Made by a program: the position numbers and the translations under genes. Positions 25,600-34,246 of a stretch of 64,000 nt of DNA are shown piece by piece (position 1 is the stretch's first letter; each line of letters starts with the position of its first letter). A model generated the notes under the pieces. It ran no database searches. It saw only the letters and a program-made list of their open reading frames with translations, and was not told the DNA's origin. The DNA comes from Arenicella xantha (GTDB lineage Bacteria > Pseudomonadota > Gammaproteobacteria > Arenicellales > Arenicellaceae): positions 1,295,825 to 1,359,824 of the forward strand of contig NZ_QNRT01000002.1 in assembly GCF_003315245.1 (NCBI RefSeq), written 5' to 3'.

Positions 25600-26549
25600 T
25601 AGCGTTCACCAAATAGAAATGACTCACCAATCCGTTCGGCTAAGTGATTGTTTTCTTGAACAAATTGCATAAGGTACTCATGCAAACCATTGGCGATAAT
25701 CTTATTCACACTAATCGTCCTGAGTTCATCCAGCATGCGCATAGCATGGGTCTGCGCCGGAGTATATTTGCCGTAGCTCGAACATAGCTGCTCAAGGTGT
25801 AAGGTTATTTTCTCAATGCAGTAGCACAACGAGCGCGGGCATGATCGATTCAAAATCAAAAAATCGGCGATTCGATCCGGAGAGTACTCACCACCATAGG
25901 CCCAATGAAACGAGCGATAAGCTCCCAGAGAACGCAGCAATGTCGACCACTGGTAATTATCAATACTGCCACCGAGCATATCAATGGTTGGCAACAACAC
26001 GTGGTACTTAATGTCGATAGAGCGCGCGGTGTTATCGGCACGTTCGACATAATAACCCAGATTAAAAAAACTATATCCGTCAGTCTGCAACTGCGTGTTG
26101 ATAAACGCGCCACGCACCATAGAGGCTTGTCGTTTTACCCAGTCACAAATAGTTGGGAGGTCGACGCGGTTTTCAACAGAGTCATCGAAGTCTTTAAACT
26201 CCAAGTATGCTTGATTGAAAGCTAACCATGTATCACGTGTGATCGCCGTTCTAACTTGTCGCGCATTGTCGCGTGCCATTCTCAGGCAGCTTCGAATGCT
26301 GCTGAAATTACTATTGTCGTAGACAAGGAAACTCTCAACATTTTCTTCGCTGATTTCGGAGTAACTTTCCTGAAATTGTTGCAGCGTGCTCGTGGCTGTC
26401 AAAATAGACTTCCACTCTGACGTATAACCACCGTTTTTGGCTGGCATCATCGACATGCGATACCCCACCTCTAAGTTACGCGCCATGGTATCGGCACGCT
26501 CCATATAGCGTGACGCCCAGAAAAGTGATTCTGCGTTACGGCTTAACAT
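25599..26549 (-). CDS. alpha-E domain protein
   Basis: 316 residues, all-helical. The N-terminus MLSRNAESLFWASRYMERADT is the family hallmark, repeated later in the YVERADNTARSID motif (about residue 163). Alpha-E proteins are always linked with circularly permuted ATP-grasp and transglutaminase-like genes, as here. Their biochemical role is unknown; a scaffold or substrate for the ligase has been suggested by context. It lies 55 bp after the ATP-grasp gene and overlaps the transglutaminase gene by one base. Confidence 0.92.
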   Translation of the reverse strand: MLSRNAESLFWASRYMERADTMARNLEVGYRMSMMPAKNGGYTSEWKSILTATSTLQQFQESYSEISEENVESFLVYDNSNFSSIRSCLRMARDNARQVRTAITRDTWLAFNQAYLEFKDFDDSVENRVDLPTICDWVKRQASMVRGAFINTQLQTDGYSFFNLGYYVERADNTARSIDIKYHVLLPTIDMLGGSIDNYQWSTLLRSLGAYRSFHWAYGGEYSPDRIADFLILNRSCPRSLCYCIEKITLHLEQLCSSYGKYTPAQTHAMRMLDELRTISVNKIIANGLHEYLMQFVQENNHLAERIGESFLFGER

Positions 26550-26604
26550 AGTCTATTCCTAAATATTATTTTTGGTTGCTTACTGTCGATACCTACAGAC
26601 AAAT

Positions 26605-28011
26605 CTAGTTCGACAATACCCATGTATCTTTAACACCACCGCCTTGCGACGAATTCACCACCAACGAACCTTCCCGCATCGCTACCCGAGTCAAGCCGCC
26701 AGGGCAAAGTTCGATCGATTCTCCAACTAAACAGTACGGACGCAAATCCACGTGGCGTGGTGCTAACTCTTGCTCAACATAAGTTGGTGTAGTCGACAGC
26801 GCCAAGGTTGGTTGAGCAATAAAATCTTCTGGGTCGGCTAAGATACGCAAGCGATACTGCTCAATTTCGGCTTTAGTGGAGGCTGGACCGACCAGCATTC
26901 CATATCCACCGGAACCATGCACCTCTTTAACAACCAGATCGGCGAGGTTATCTAACACGTATTTCAAGTCGTCAGCTTCAGAACAGCGCCAAGTTTGCAC
27001 ATTATTCAGAATTGGTTCCTCTCCTAAATAAAAGCGAATCATTTCAGGCACATAGGTATACACCGCTTTATCATCAGCCACACCAGCACCGGGTGCAGAG
27101 CATATTTGGACACCGCCAGCGCGATAAGCGTTCATCAAGCCAGGGACACCCAGCAGCGAATCTGCACGAAAACACAACGGATCAATAAACGCATCATCGA
27201 TCCGGCGATAGATCACATCCACCCGCCGTGGCCCGCGGGTCGTTCGCATAAAAACAAAATCACCTTTTATAAAAAGATCACGCCCCTCGACTAGCTCAAC
27301 CCCCATTTGATCAGCCAAAAAAGAATGTTCGAAATAGGCTGAGTTTGCAGCGCCCGGCGTCAGTACCACCACGGTTGGCTCATTATCACATTTTTCCGGC
27401 GCCACCGACTTGAGTGTCTTGCGTAATAAACCGGGATAATTATCGACCGGCATAATTCGGTTAGTACGAAACAACTGCGGAAACAAGCGCATCATAATTT
27501 CGCGATTTTCGAGCATATAAGACACGCCGGAAGGAGTCCGGCAATTGTCTTCAAGCACGTAAAATTCGTCGGCTCCAGTACGAACTAAGTCGACACCGAT
27601 AATATGCGAGAACACTTTTTGGGAAGGCGAAAACCCCACAACAGACGGTTCATAAGCATCATTTTGATAAACCAGTTTGCCGGGCATACGACCCGATAAT
27701 ATTATTTCACCGCGATGATATACATCCCATAAAAAGGCGTTGAGTGCCCGAGCTCGCTGTTTAACACCACGCTCCAATTTTTCCCATTCAGTTGCGGTAA
27801 AAACTCTGGGCATAATGTCGAATGGAATAAGTCGCTCACTATCTCCGCCCTCACCATATACCGCAAACGTTATACCAATCTGCCGAAATAGTGCTTCGGC
27901 TTGTCGATGCTTCTGATGAATTAGATTAGGATCAGTCTGCTCGATCCACTTCATTACTTCTTTGTAGGGCTCTCGTACATGACCGCCCGAGGTCATTTCA
28001 TTAAATGACAC
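26605..28011 (-). CDS. circularly permuted type 2 ATP-grasp protein
   Basis: 468 residues. Motifs: a GEGGDSERLIPFD element near residue 55, ENREIMMRLFPQLF, the ATP-binding VVKEVHGSGGYGMLVGP (about residues 364-380) and the metal-binding region ALSTTPTYVEQELAPRHVDLRPY. This family (DUF404/DUF407 region) is predicted to form carboxylate-amine bonds. It is the first gene of the Anbu operon on the minus strand and has about 180 bp of upstream non-coding sequence in which its promoter should lie. Confidence 0.92.
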   Translation of the reverse strand: MSFNEMTSGGHVREPYKEVMKWIEQTDPNLIHQKHRQAEALFRQIGITFAVYGEGGDSERLIPFDIMPRVFTATEWEKLERGVKQRARALNAFLWDVYHRGEIILSGRMPGKLVYQNDAYEPSVVGFSPSQKVFSHIIGVDLVRTGADEFYVLEDNCRTPSGVSYMLENREIMMRLFPQLFRTNRIMPVDNYPGLLRKTLKSVAPEKCDNEPTVVVLTPGAANSAYFEHSFLADQMGVELVEGRDLFIKGDFVFMRTTRGPRRVDVIYRRIDDAFIDPLCFRADSLLGVPGLMNAYRAGGVQICSAPGAGVADDKAVYTYVPEMIRFYLGEEPILNNVQTWRCSEADDLKYVLDNLADLVVKEVHGSGGYGMLVGPASTKAEIEQYRLRILADPEDFIAQPTLALSTTPTYVEQELAPRHVDLRPYCLVGESIELCPGGLTRVAMREGSLVVNSSQGGGVKDTWVLSN

Positions 28012-28188
28012 GTATTATCAACCTAGTTAGTCGTAACTTTATAAGGGGAAATCCAACTCCACTGCTGGACGGTGACTAGCTAGCAGCTTCAGATCTTTGG
28101 CGATTTTCGTCGCTCATTGCTACCAGCCTCTTCAATAATGACATAAACCGAGCCTCAATTGCGTGAAAATATAGCGAATTAAAACCGC

Positions 28189-28854
28189 TCAAATCTCTCT
28201 CAACCAACTCTCTAGCTTGTCTAAATCGGGCATACGAATCGACCGATACCCTAATTCAATTAAACCTTCACGTTGCAAACCTTGCAGCGCCTTGCCTAGT
28301 GAAACACGCGACACACCAATAGTGTACGCGAGCTCGTCTTGTCGACAAATCAGCTCATTCGGATTATTCGAGGTCTGTGACATTGCCAATAAAATACGCG
28401 CGGTCCGTTGCGGAATCGGCAACCGGCGAATCGCATCAAGCATCTCAAGCAGAATATGTGATCGCAACAAGGTAGTTTTCAACAGCGCGCGTGAGATCTC
28501 CGGCTCTGCCTCATAAAGACGCATAAATACCGCGCCACCAAGCTGATGCACTTGGCAGTCTCTGCCAGCGTACACATCATGGGTTCTCGGTAATTCGGTA
28601 AACAAGGTAAATTCACCAAAGCATTCGCCGGGTCCCAAGATAGTCGTCATCACGAACTTACCGTCATCGCCGTAAATTCCCACATGCACAGATCCTGATG
28701 CCACTATTGACAGGCCTGGAGGTTTCGCACCGCGGCTATGTATCAACTGACCGTCGCTATAGCGCATCAGACGAGCCTTTGATACCAACTGTTCAGTAGT
28801 CGCATCGGACAACAGCGCCATGAAATTAGGTGTATTAACCCGTAATAAATCCAT
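28189..28854 (-). CDS. Crp/Fnr family transcriptional regulator
   Basis: 221 residues. A cyclic-nucleotide-binding-like domain (about residues 15-125) has the roll motif GPGECFGEFTLF; there are no clustered N-terminal cysteines, so it is not an Fnr-type iron-sulfur sensor. The C-terminal winged helix includes RQDELAYTIGVSRVSLGKAL (recognition region, about residues 169-188). An almost perfect 24-bp palindrome lies 10 bp before its start, which suggests autoregulation and control of the divergent desaturase gene. Close relatives often respond to cAMP, but I cannot confirm the ligand. Confidence 0.9.
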   Translation of the reverse strand: MDLLRVNTPNFMALLSDATTEQLVSKARLMRYSDGQLIHSRGAKPPGLSIVASGSVHVGIYGDDGKFVMTTILGPGECFGEFTLFTELPRTHDVYAGRDCQVHQLGGAVFMRLYEAEPEISRALLKTTLLRSHILLEMLDAIRRLPIPQRTARILLAMSQTSNNPNELICRQDELAYTIGVSRVSLGKALQGLQREGLIELGYRSIRMPDLDKLESWLREI

Positions 28855-28864
28855 AGATATACCC

Positions 28865-28888
28865 AGAATGCTAAATACTTAGCATTCT
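28865..28888. promoter_or_regulatory. palindromic operator between crp-like and desaturase genes
   Basis: AGAATGCTAA-ATAC-TTAGCATTCT: two perfect 10-bp arms with a 4-nt centre. It lies 10 bp upstream of the Crp/Fnr gene start and 60 bp upstream of the divergent desaturase gene. The size and symmetry fit a dimeric winged-helix regulator, though the sequence is not the E. coli CRP (TGTGA) consensus. Confidence 0.7.
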
Positions 28889-28948
28889 ATCGCAATACTC
28901 GGTGCTAATCTGCTCAAGCGCTAACCCAATAAGGCATAGAGAATTGAA

Positions 28949-29812
28949 ATGAAACTAGAACTAATAGTAATTTTGGCCATTCTGCTCGGATTTGTCGTGC
29001 TCGAGATTTTGTTTACTCAATTCTTCAATAAGCCAGGTCAAACGCGCTCCGACGGATTAGTCGAGTCCATTAGCACCGCCATCCTAACGCTGTTTACCCA
29101 ACCTTTTGCAATCGCCGGCGGCCTAGGAATTGCCGCGCTAGTGGCACCAGACTTTCAAGGAGCACTCGAAGACTGGCCATTTTGGGCTGTGTTTGCGCTG
29201 TTTTTAATTTTCGATGACCTAACTCAATATTGGTGGCATCGGCTTTCGCACTCGATTCCATGGCTATATAACTTACATCGCCCACATCACAACGCGCCAT
29301 ACTTATCAATTCGTGTCGTGTACCGAAATAATCTATTTTATTATCTATTGATGCCCGGGCTATGGCTTTCCGGCGCGCTCATTTACTTCGGTGGTGGATG
29401 GGTCTATGCAGTCTATATCGTGTTGAAGATGACGGTGATCTTTGGTGCACACAGCGACGTTCGCTGGGATGCACCACTATATCGAATCAAATGGCTGTCA
29501 CCACTCATGTGGGTTGTCGAGCGAACCATCTCTACGCCAGCAACACATAGCGCACACCACGGCAAACATGCCAGCGACGGCATCACCAACTACAAAGGAA
29601 ACTATGGGAATTTGTTGTTCTTTTGGGACGTGTTATTCGGCACCGCAAAAATCACACGCCGCTATCCTGAGCAGATGGGAGTCGAAAATCTACCGGAGAC
29701 ATCAACGGCTGAACAACTGTTTTGGCCACTGATTCGAACCAAACCGGTAGAACAGATTTACCGTGCAGAGACCACTTCGCCCGAGACAACTGCTCACCAG
29801 ACACCAACTTAG
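28949..29812 (+). CDS. sterol desaturase / fatty acid hydroxylase superfamily protein
   Basis: 287 residues, integral membrane, with about four or five hydrophobic helices in the first 170 residues. The di-iron histidine boxes are visible: HRLSH (about residue 96), HRPHHN (about residue 110) and HSAHHGKH (about residue 200). Such enzymes hydroxylate or desaturate fatty acids, sterols, ether lipids or carotenoids with O2. The gene is divergent from the Crp/Fnr regulator and shares its palindrome-bearing promoter region. Confidence 0.9.
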   Translation: MKLELIVILAILLGFVVLEILFTQFFNKPGQTRSDGLVESISTAILTLFTQPFAIAGGLGIAALVAPDFQGALEDWPFWAVFALFLIFDDLTQYWWHRLSHSIPWLYNLHRPHHNAPYLSIRVVYRNNLFYYLLMPGLWLSGALIYFGGGWVYAVYIVLKMTVIFGAHSDVRWDAPLYRIKWLSPLMWVVERTISTPATHSAHHGKHASDGITNYKGNYGNLLFFWDVLFGTAKITRRYPEQMGVENLPETSTAEQLFWPLIRTKPVEQIYRAETTSPETTAHQTPT

Positions 29813-30064
29813 CGGTAGAAACCTTGACCATTTAAGCACGCTATAACTAAGGCTGACAGTCAGTTTATTGCCCTTTGCGGACATTCAGCGTTAGCTGGAC
29901 AGGCGATGAAAAACTGAATTTCCCTCGTCCATGATATGGAACTTTTGTCGGGGAGGAAGTTAAAGTCTTCGAATGAAAAACAACCTGATTACTATTGGAA
30001 GTGTGTCTTAAACAGACACTCGACGCAGAGTAAAAAGCTTGGCCCCTCCTGCTTTCTCGCTTCA

Positions 30065-31144
30065 CTAGTTAACATCTTCAAGGTAGGAGGAGTAACCAGA
30101 AATTAGTTCCGCGCAACTACAACTCTCAGTCAGTATATTTCCTTCAACTGTGTTTAAACGATTAGCCAGGACCTTCACATACTGGTCGCGGTTTGGCTCA
30201 GATATTCCTTTGACAGTCGCTATGCATTTGAAAGACCCTCTACGAGTGTATTGCTGATTGAAAGGCGCAATCAAATCGAGATTCAATGGAATGAAGCCAA
30301 AGCCGAGGAATACTAGCCGTTCACACTGCTGGACTTGTGATTGGATGGAGTTGACAGTTCCCTCAACCAATTTCTCAGCTTCTGTAAATGTCAGGATGTT
30401 TTCCGAGAGCTCGATATATTTGTCCTCAGAACCGGGTTGACCGCCAAACTCAACGTCGGGTCCACCCTTTCCCTTGACTTGCCAGCCGAGGGTGCCTAAT
30501 CTGCCATAAGGATGCTCCAAGTTCAGATTAGACATTATTTCAAAAATATCGTCATCGTCAAGCACCGGGTAGTACACTTTAAGCGCTCGTTCTAGAAAAT
30601 GCTCAATGCAGCGATCGTAATTGAAAATTATGAACGAGTACTTTTTAAATCTTTCCTTAAGGTCCGAGGCCTTACATTTGTCGGTCATTAGTTGGAATAG
30701 TGCTGGATACCAACTGTTTTCATATCTTTTGCGCCCAATCCACTGCGTGGAATCAGCGGGTCTACGATCTGGGTCGATCCATAAATCTGATTTCCGCTCC
30801 GCCTCCAATATGCTGGACACAATTGCAAGTTTTCCGATCTGTACTATCTGAGGGTCACTGGAATGATCATGTAAGTAGTTGTCTATCGATCTCGCTAAGG
30901 GCAACCCTCGCGCCATCTGATTAGCTTTTTTCTGGAATTCTCCAAAAATGTGGTTTTTGTCATTTGTCTTATTTGCAATCCTATTGAAGATTGCCCTTAG
31001 ATTTTCATCGGTGGTTCCCTGAGCATTTCCGTCGCGATCAAGTTTTAGTTTATGTGTAATCAAGGTTTTCAGATCGAATCCTAAGGGCAGCCCGACTTCT
31101 GAGCTGGCTCCTGCGCCGACAACAAACACGGTTTTTCCAGACAT
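30065..31144 (-). CDS. SIR2-like protein
   Basis: 359 residues. The N-terminus TVFVVGAGASSEVGLPLG (about residues 4-21) is the NAD-binding GAGAS motif of SIR2-type proteins; FIIFNYDRCIEHFL (about residues 190-203) matches the Asn-Tyr-Asp segment, and LVFLGFGF (about residue 280) the later Rossmann strand. It lacks zinc-binding Cys pairs, as in the defence-type SIR2 proteins that hydrolyse NAD rather than deacetylate proteins. A good ribosome-binding site (AGGGG and AAGGG) precedes the ATG. It is the first recognisable gene of the accessory block at 29.8-38.6 kb. Confidence 0.75.
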   Translation of the reverse strand: MSGKTVFVVGAGASSEVGLPLGFDLKTLITHKLKLDRDGNAQGTTDENLRAIFNRIANKTNDKNHIFGEFQKKANQMARGLPLARSIDNYLHDHSSDPQIVQIGKLAIVSSILEAERKSDLWIDPDRRPADSTQWIGRKRYENSWYPALFQLMTDKCKASDLKERFKKYSFIIFNYDRCIEHFLERALKVYYPVLDDDDIFEIMSNLNLEHPYGRLGTLGWQVKGKGGPDVEFGGQPGSEDKYIELSENILTFTEAEKLVEGTVNSIQSQVQQCERLVFLGFGFIPLNLDLIAPFNQQYTRRGSFKCIATVKGISEPNRDQYVKVLANRLNTVEGNILTESCSCAELISGYSSYLEDVN

Positions 31145-31423
31145 CCCTTTTCCCCTAGCCTTTAGCGTTCAATAGACGACTCGTCCAAAAAAACGGCCGC
31201 AATGCGTCCATGATGTGGCATGGAGAAGCAGCCTGTCAACCACGCGAGACACTAGAAACGAAAACGAGCCACATCTTCATATCAATCTCAATGCCCGCTT
31301 AGAGTATCGAACTGCCAATTAGCCAAATCAAGGGACAAAGGTCGCATGCTTGCTCATTTGAGACATTTACAACCACCGATCAAGCAGCGGGTTAAGGCGA
31401 GAAATCAAATAACTCGGAGTTCA

Positions 31424-32014
31424 TCATTCCTGAATTTGGTCACGATTTTTCTCAGCACTATCTACTATTTCCAACCAATCAGGAGAACGAATGTACTTTT
31501 GGACATTACTAACAAAGTCTCTTTTCTGTTTTACTATTTCTTTATCCAAGCCCTTATTTTTATTGCAATCTAGATAGTCTAGTTTTTTGCCAATCAATGA
31601 AATCCGAACCAATGGATCAAGCACTTTGTGACGGAATCCACGAAATGCCTCTTCCTTTTCTTGACCGTGAGGAATAGAAGTATCGTTGTTGAAAAAACAG
31701 CGTCCAGAATCTATGTCTGTAGAAATTCTAGCAACGCAAAATACTTGTCTTGTTCTGTAGTTAATATCTGTTCGAGCCGGATCAAGTTTCGATAGCGCGA
31801 TTAACTCATCTGTATTTCGGATTACAGATACGGTCCATTCCCTAACTTCCCGTTGGTATTCAAGAACCAATTGCGCTTTTTGAACTGCTAAACTTTCGTT
31901 CGCGATAGTATCCGCTGCACTGGAAGAATGCTCAGCGGCAACCCTAGCGGCTCGTGCAGAAAAGTACGCTAACAATCCAATTAGAGCGGTAATTATGGCA
32001 GTTACTATTTCCAT
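31424..32014 (-). CDS. unknown membrane-anchored protein
   Basis: 196 residues. A hydrophobic N-terminal helix (residues 3-24) is followed by a helical, partly coiled-coil region (AAEHSSSAADTIANESLAVQ) and a soluble C-terminal part ending in EIVDSAEKNRDQIQE. This is the plan of a small inner-membrane anchor with a cytoplasmic helical domain. No family recognised. It follows the 89-residue gene by 15 bp and is likely co-transcribed with it. AT-rich, like its neighbours. Confidence 0.65.
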   Translation of the reverse strand: MEIVTAIITALIGLLAYFSARAARVAAEHSSSAADTIANESLAVQKAQLVLEYQREVREWTVSVIRNTDELIALSKLDPARTDINYRTRQVFCVARISTDIDSGRCFFNNDTSIPHGQEKEEAFRGFRHKVLDPLVRISLIGKKLDYLDCNKNKGLDKEIVKQKRDFVSNVQKYIRSPDWLEIVDSAEKNRDQIQE

Positions 32015-32029
32015 TAGATTTCTCCAAAC

Positions 32030-32299
32030 TCAGTCAGGTACTGGCTTACTAGGCTCCTTTTGCTCACCCTCAATTTCAGCCAAATGGACAGTAGTGTAAT
32101 GCACTGTGCTTTTATACTCACTGCTGTAACCGATCCAGTGTCCCTTATGACTTACTTTACCACCGAACAACCCTTGGTCTGATTCTAACGAGACATAATC
32201 TGCGTTCTGCGGAACTACAATTGGCTTACTATCAGCCAGCCTGAGAGATTTTTTAAAATCAGGAGAATAGTACTCAATTAAATATACGATAGCGTCCAA
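32030..32299 (-). CDS. small unknown protein
   Basis: 89 residues, acidic C-terminus (EIEGEQKEPSKPVPD), no signal or membrane helix. A compact beta-rich protein is suggested by YVSLESDQGLFGGKVSHKGHWIGYSSEY. No family recognised. It lies 15 bp upstream of the membrane-anchored protein gene on the same strand, and one copy of a 54-bp direct repeat lies 93 bp upstream of its start. Confidence 0.6.
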   Translation of the reverse strand: MDAIVYLIEYYSPDFKKSLRLADSKPIVVPQNADYVSLESDQGLFGGKVSHKGHWIGYSSEYKSTVHYTTVHLAEIEGEQKEPSKPVPD

Positions 32300-32391
32300 A
32301 ATAATTTCCCCCGTAGTTCAAAATAGACGGTCGCCCAATACACTAATAGTGCGATTCAATCTTGATTTCTCTCACTTCGCAAACGACTGTT

Positions 32392-32445
32392 ATGAGTATT
32401 TAAGACCCAGTCGATTATGTCAATGCGAATGGGGCAAAGTTGCCC
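32392..32445. repeat. 54-bp direct repeat, copy A
   Basis: Starts ATGAGTATTTAAGACCCAG and ends GGGGCAAAGTTGCCC. It matches copy B at 33251-33304 in 46 of 54 positions without gaps. The two copies bracket the TPR gene at 32484-33269. The end contains a small GGGCAA...TTGCCC inverted repeat. Confidence 0.85.
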
Positions 32446-32483
32446 TTTTCAGCCGTTCGAATAAAACCAACATTCAGCTAAAA

Positions 32484-33269
32484 CTAATCGCTAATGCTTG
32501 AATTATCGTACTTTTTACGCAATCGGTTAATTCTAGCCATGAGCTCTGGAGTTGGCTTAGAGTCATACATGTTCGAAAGTGCGATAACCGCATCTCTATT
32601 ACGACCTAGTTTTTCGTAAACTGCGGCTTGAATCGAAAAAACTTGTCGTTCCGCATCTTCTACATCTTTCGTATTTACTTGGAGTGAAACCGCCTTTGCA
32701 TTTTCAGCCTCGGCCAGTGCCTCTTGATAGTTCTCTTGTAAATACTCACAGTAGGCAAGAAAGATAACACTCTTCCAAACTGGCTTTGACTTTTGCTCAA
32801 AAGTTAGTTTTCGTCCGTATTCACATGCTAACTTCGGCTTGTCTAATACTAAGTAGTTACCAGCTATAAGCCGCAAGGCCATACTATAAATTTGGCCGTT
32901 TCCTAAACTATCTTTTAGCGACAAAATTTCTTTATAAGCATTGATGCCTAAATCGTATTCCTCGATTTGATCATACCGTTGCCCCACCTCTATTAGAAAC
33001 ATCCCTTTAACGTATCCGGCTATATTGTCATCACTTTTAATATCTAAAATAGTATTAAATACCTTTTCATTATCGCCTTCATCAATCGCCGCAAAAACTA
33101 AATCAAGTTGAGATCGATATGGGCTTAAAGGTGATGGCGAGGCTAGTGCTATTTCAAAGCTAACCAATGTGAGTAATGCAATGTAAGCGACAAAAAGATA
33201 TTTTTTTAGGTTTATATTCAATCTCAAAATCCGATTTGTGAATGGCAGAAATGAGTATTTAAGACTCAT
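32484..33269 (-). CDS. secreted or anchored TPR-repeat protein
   Basis: 261 residues. After a basic start (residues 17-25) a hydrophobic segment (YLFVAYIALLTLVSFEIALA, about residues 24-43) acts as signal or anchor. The rest is helical with repeat-like pairs, for example YDQIEEYDLGINAYKEIL and NYQEALAEAENAKAV, typical of tetratricopeptide repeats. It probably serves as a protein-binding scaffold in the periplasm. The gene is bracketed by two 54-bp direct repeats; its first codons lie inside copy B. It could have arrived as a repeat-bounded unit. Confidence 0.7.
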   Translation of the reverse strand: MSLKYSFLPFTNRILRLNINLKKYLFVAYIALLTLVSFEIALASPSPLSPYRSQLDLVFAAIDEGDNEKVFNTILDIKSDDNIAGYVKGMFLIEVGQRYDQIEEYDLGINAYKEILSLKDSLGNGQIYSMALRLIAGNYLVLDKPKLACEYGRKLTFEQKSKPVWKSVIFLAYCEYLQENYQEALAEAENAKAVSLQVNTKDVEDAERQVFSIQAAVYEKLGRNRDAVIALSNMYDSKPTPELMARINRLRKKYDNSSISD

Positions 33270-33304
33270 TCAATTATGTCAATACGAGCGGGTGAAAGTT
33301 GCCC
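33251..33304. repeat. 54-bp direct repeat, copy B
   Basis: Starts ATGAGTATTTAAGACTCAT and ends GGGTGAAAGTTGCCC; 46 of 54 positions match copy A at 32392-32445. It covers the start codon and first codons of the TPR gene. The distance between the copies is 859 bp. Confidence 0.85.
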
Positions 33305-33434
33305 AAAGCGTGCTCTCAGCGAATTCGCCTCCCAGCGTAGCAGCTGATAATTTTCACTAACCCTTTGAATTCGGCGAGACAAAAGGAAAAGGTAAAAACT
33401 CTCTCCAGCATATCTGGGCAGTACGTGCTGGAGT

Positions 33435-34202
33435 TTAAATCCAGCCCATCTCGCGAAGTAACGCAACTTTAGAACGGGCAACCGGCACGCACTCACCCGA
33501 GACTAGTTGGATTACATAGTCACGCTCCTGCTTTGTTACACTAGACACTGCAGCGCGCGCAACCCACCAAGAACGATGCACTTGGATTCCATCGAGACCC
33601 TTCAATTGAGCAACTTGCTCACGGAATTTGCCACGTCGAATCTTAGTTCCTTCTGCAGTGGTGAGCAGGATGTAATGTTCTTGCGCCTGCACCGTTAGTA
33701 TTTCTGAGGCTGGTCTATTCGCGGCGATGTTCTTAGAGTGGTTTTGCTGGGAACTAACGAATCGATCTAGTAACAGAGCACCGCCGCCAAGAATAAAGAC
33801 TGGCGCTATCAAAAAGAGGACGAACTCAAAATATGGATCGTGGCTTTTCGGGAGTAATGGTGTGTATTTCAATAGGGCTAATTCGGCGGCGCAAAGGAAC
33901 GATGTTAAGGTGAGAGTGACGGCTTCTGCAACCACCGGTAATGGGAGCCTTGGTTGAATAAAGCCGAAAATAATGCGCGTTTGTACAACGATCAAGCCAA
34001 CAATAATTGACCACATAGCAAGCCGCAGGGGAAAACCAATATTGTCGGTGGCATACGCTCTTCCCATCACCAAAAGCGATACAAGCAAAGCGGCATAGCC
34101 AATTTGGAGTGGCCAATTCTTGAAAACTAAATATTTCAGACCATTCATGACATATTCAGACCATTCAAGAAATAAGGTTTTAAGTTCATTGCTCACCGCC
34201 AT
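33435..34202 (-). CDS. LytTR-type DNA-binding regulator with membrane domain
   Basis: 255 residues. About four hydrophobic helices (around residues 30-48, 58-75, 88-108 and 125-147) precede a LytTR domain at about residues 165-250 with LTVQAQEHYILLTTAEG, IQVHRSWWVARAAV and a final VARSKVALLREMGW. LytTR proteins bind paired direct repeats; the membrane part replaces the usual receiver domain, so it probably responds to a membrane signal. It is divergent from the NTF2-like gene across 45 bp and might regulate it. A 14-bp repeat in the coding DNA (CAGACCATTCA twice near 34150) adds near-repeat residues. Confidence 0.88.
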   Translation of the reverse strand: MAVSNELKTLFLEWSEYVMNGLKYLVFKNWPLQIGYAALLVSLLVMGRAYATDNIGFPLRLAMWSIIVGLIVVQTRIIFGFIQPRLPLPVVAEAVTLTLTSFLCAAELALLKYTPLLPKSHDPYFEFVLFLIAPVFILGGGALLLDRFVSSQQNHSKNIAANRPASEILTVQAQEHYILLTTAEGTKIRRGKFREQVAQLKGLDGIQVHRSWWVARAAVSSVTKQERDYVIQLVSGECVPVARSKVALLREMGWI

Positions 34203-34246
34203 AGAGTAAGCACATCCTCAACTCAGACTAGCAAATTTAAAACTCT

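Noticed and set aside
29865-30065. A 66-codon minus-strand frame touching the end of the SIR2-like gene
   Set aside because: No recognisable motif, low-complexity Ser/Thr content, and it lies in a stretch that otherwise looks non-coding. Kept out as a likely chance frame.
33266-33496. A 76-codon minus-strand frame overlapping the LytTR gene
   Set aside because: It overlaps the end of the clearly real LytTR domain in another frame and crosses the repeat copy B; its sequence looks like a shifted reading of those.
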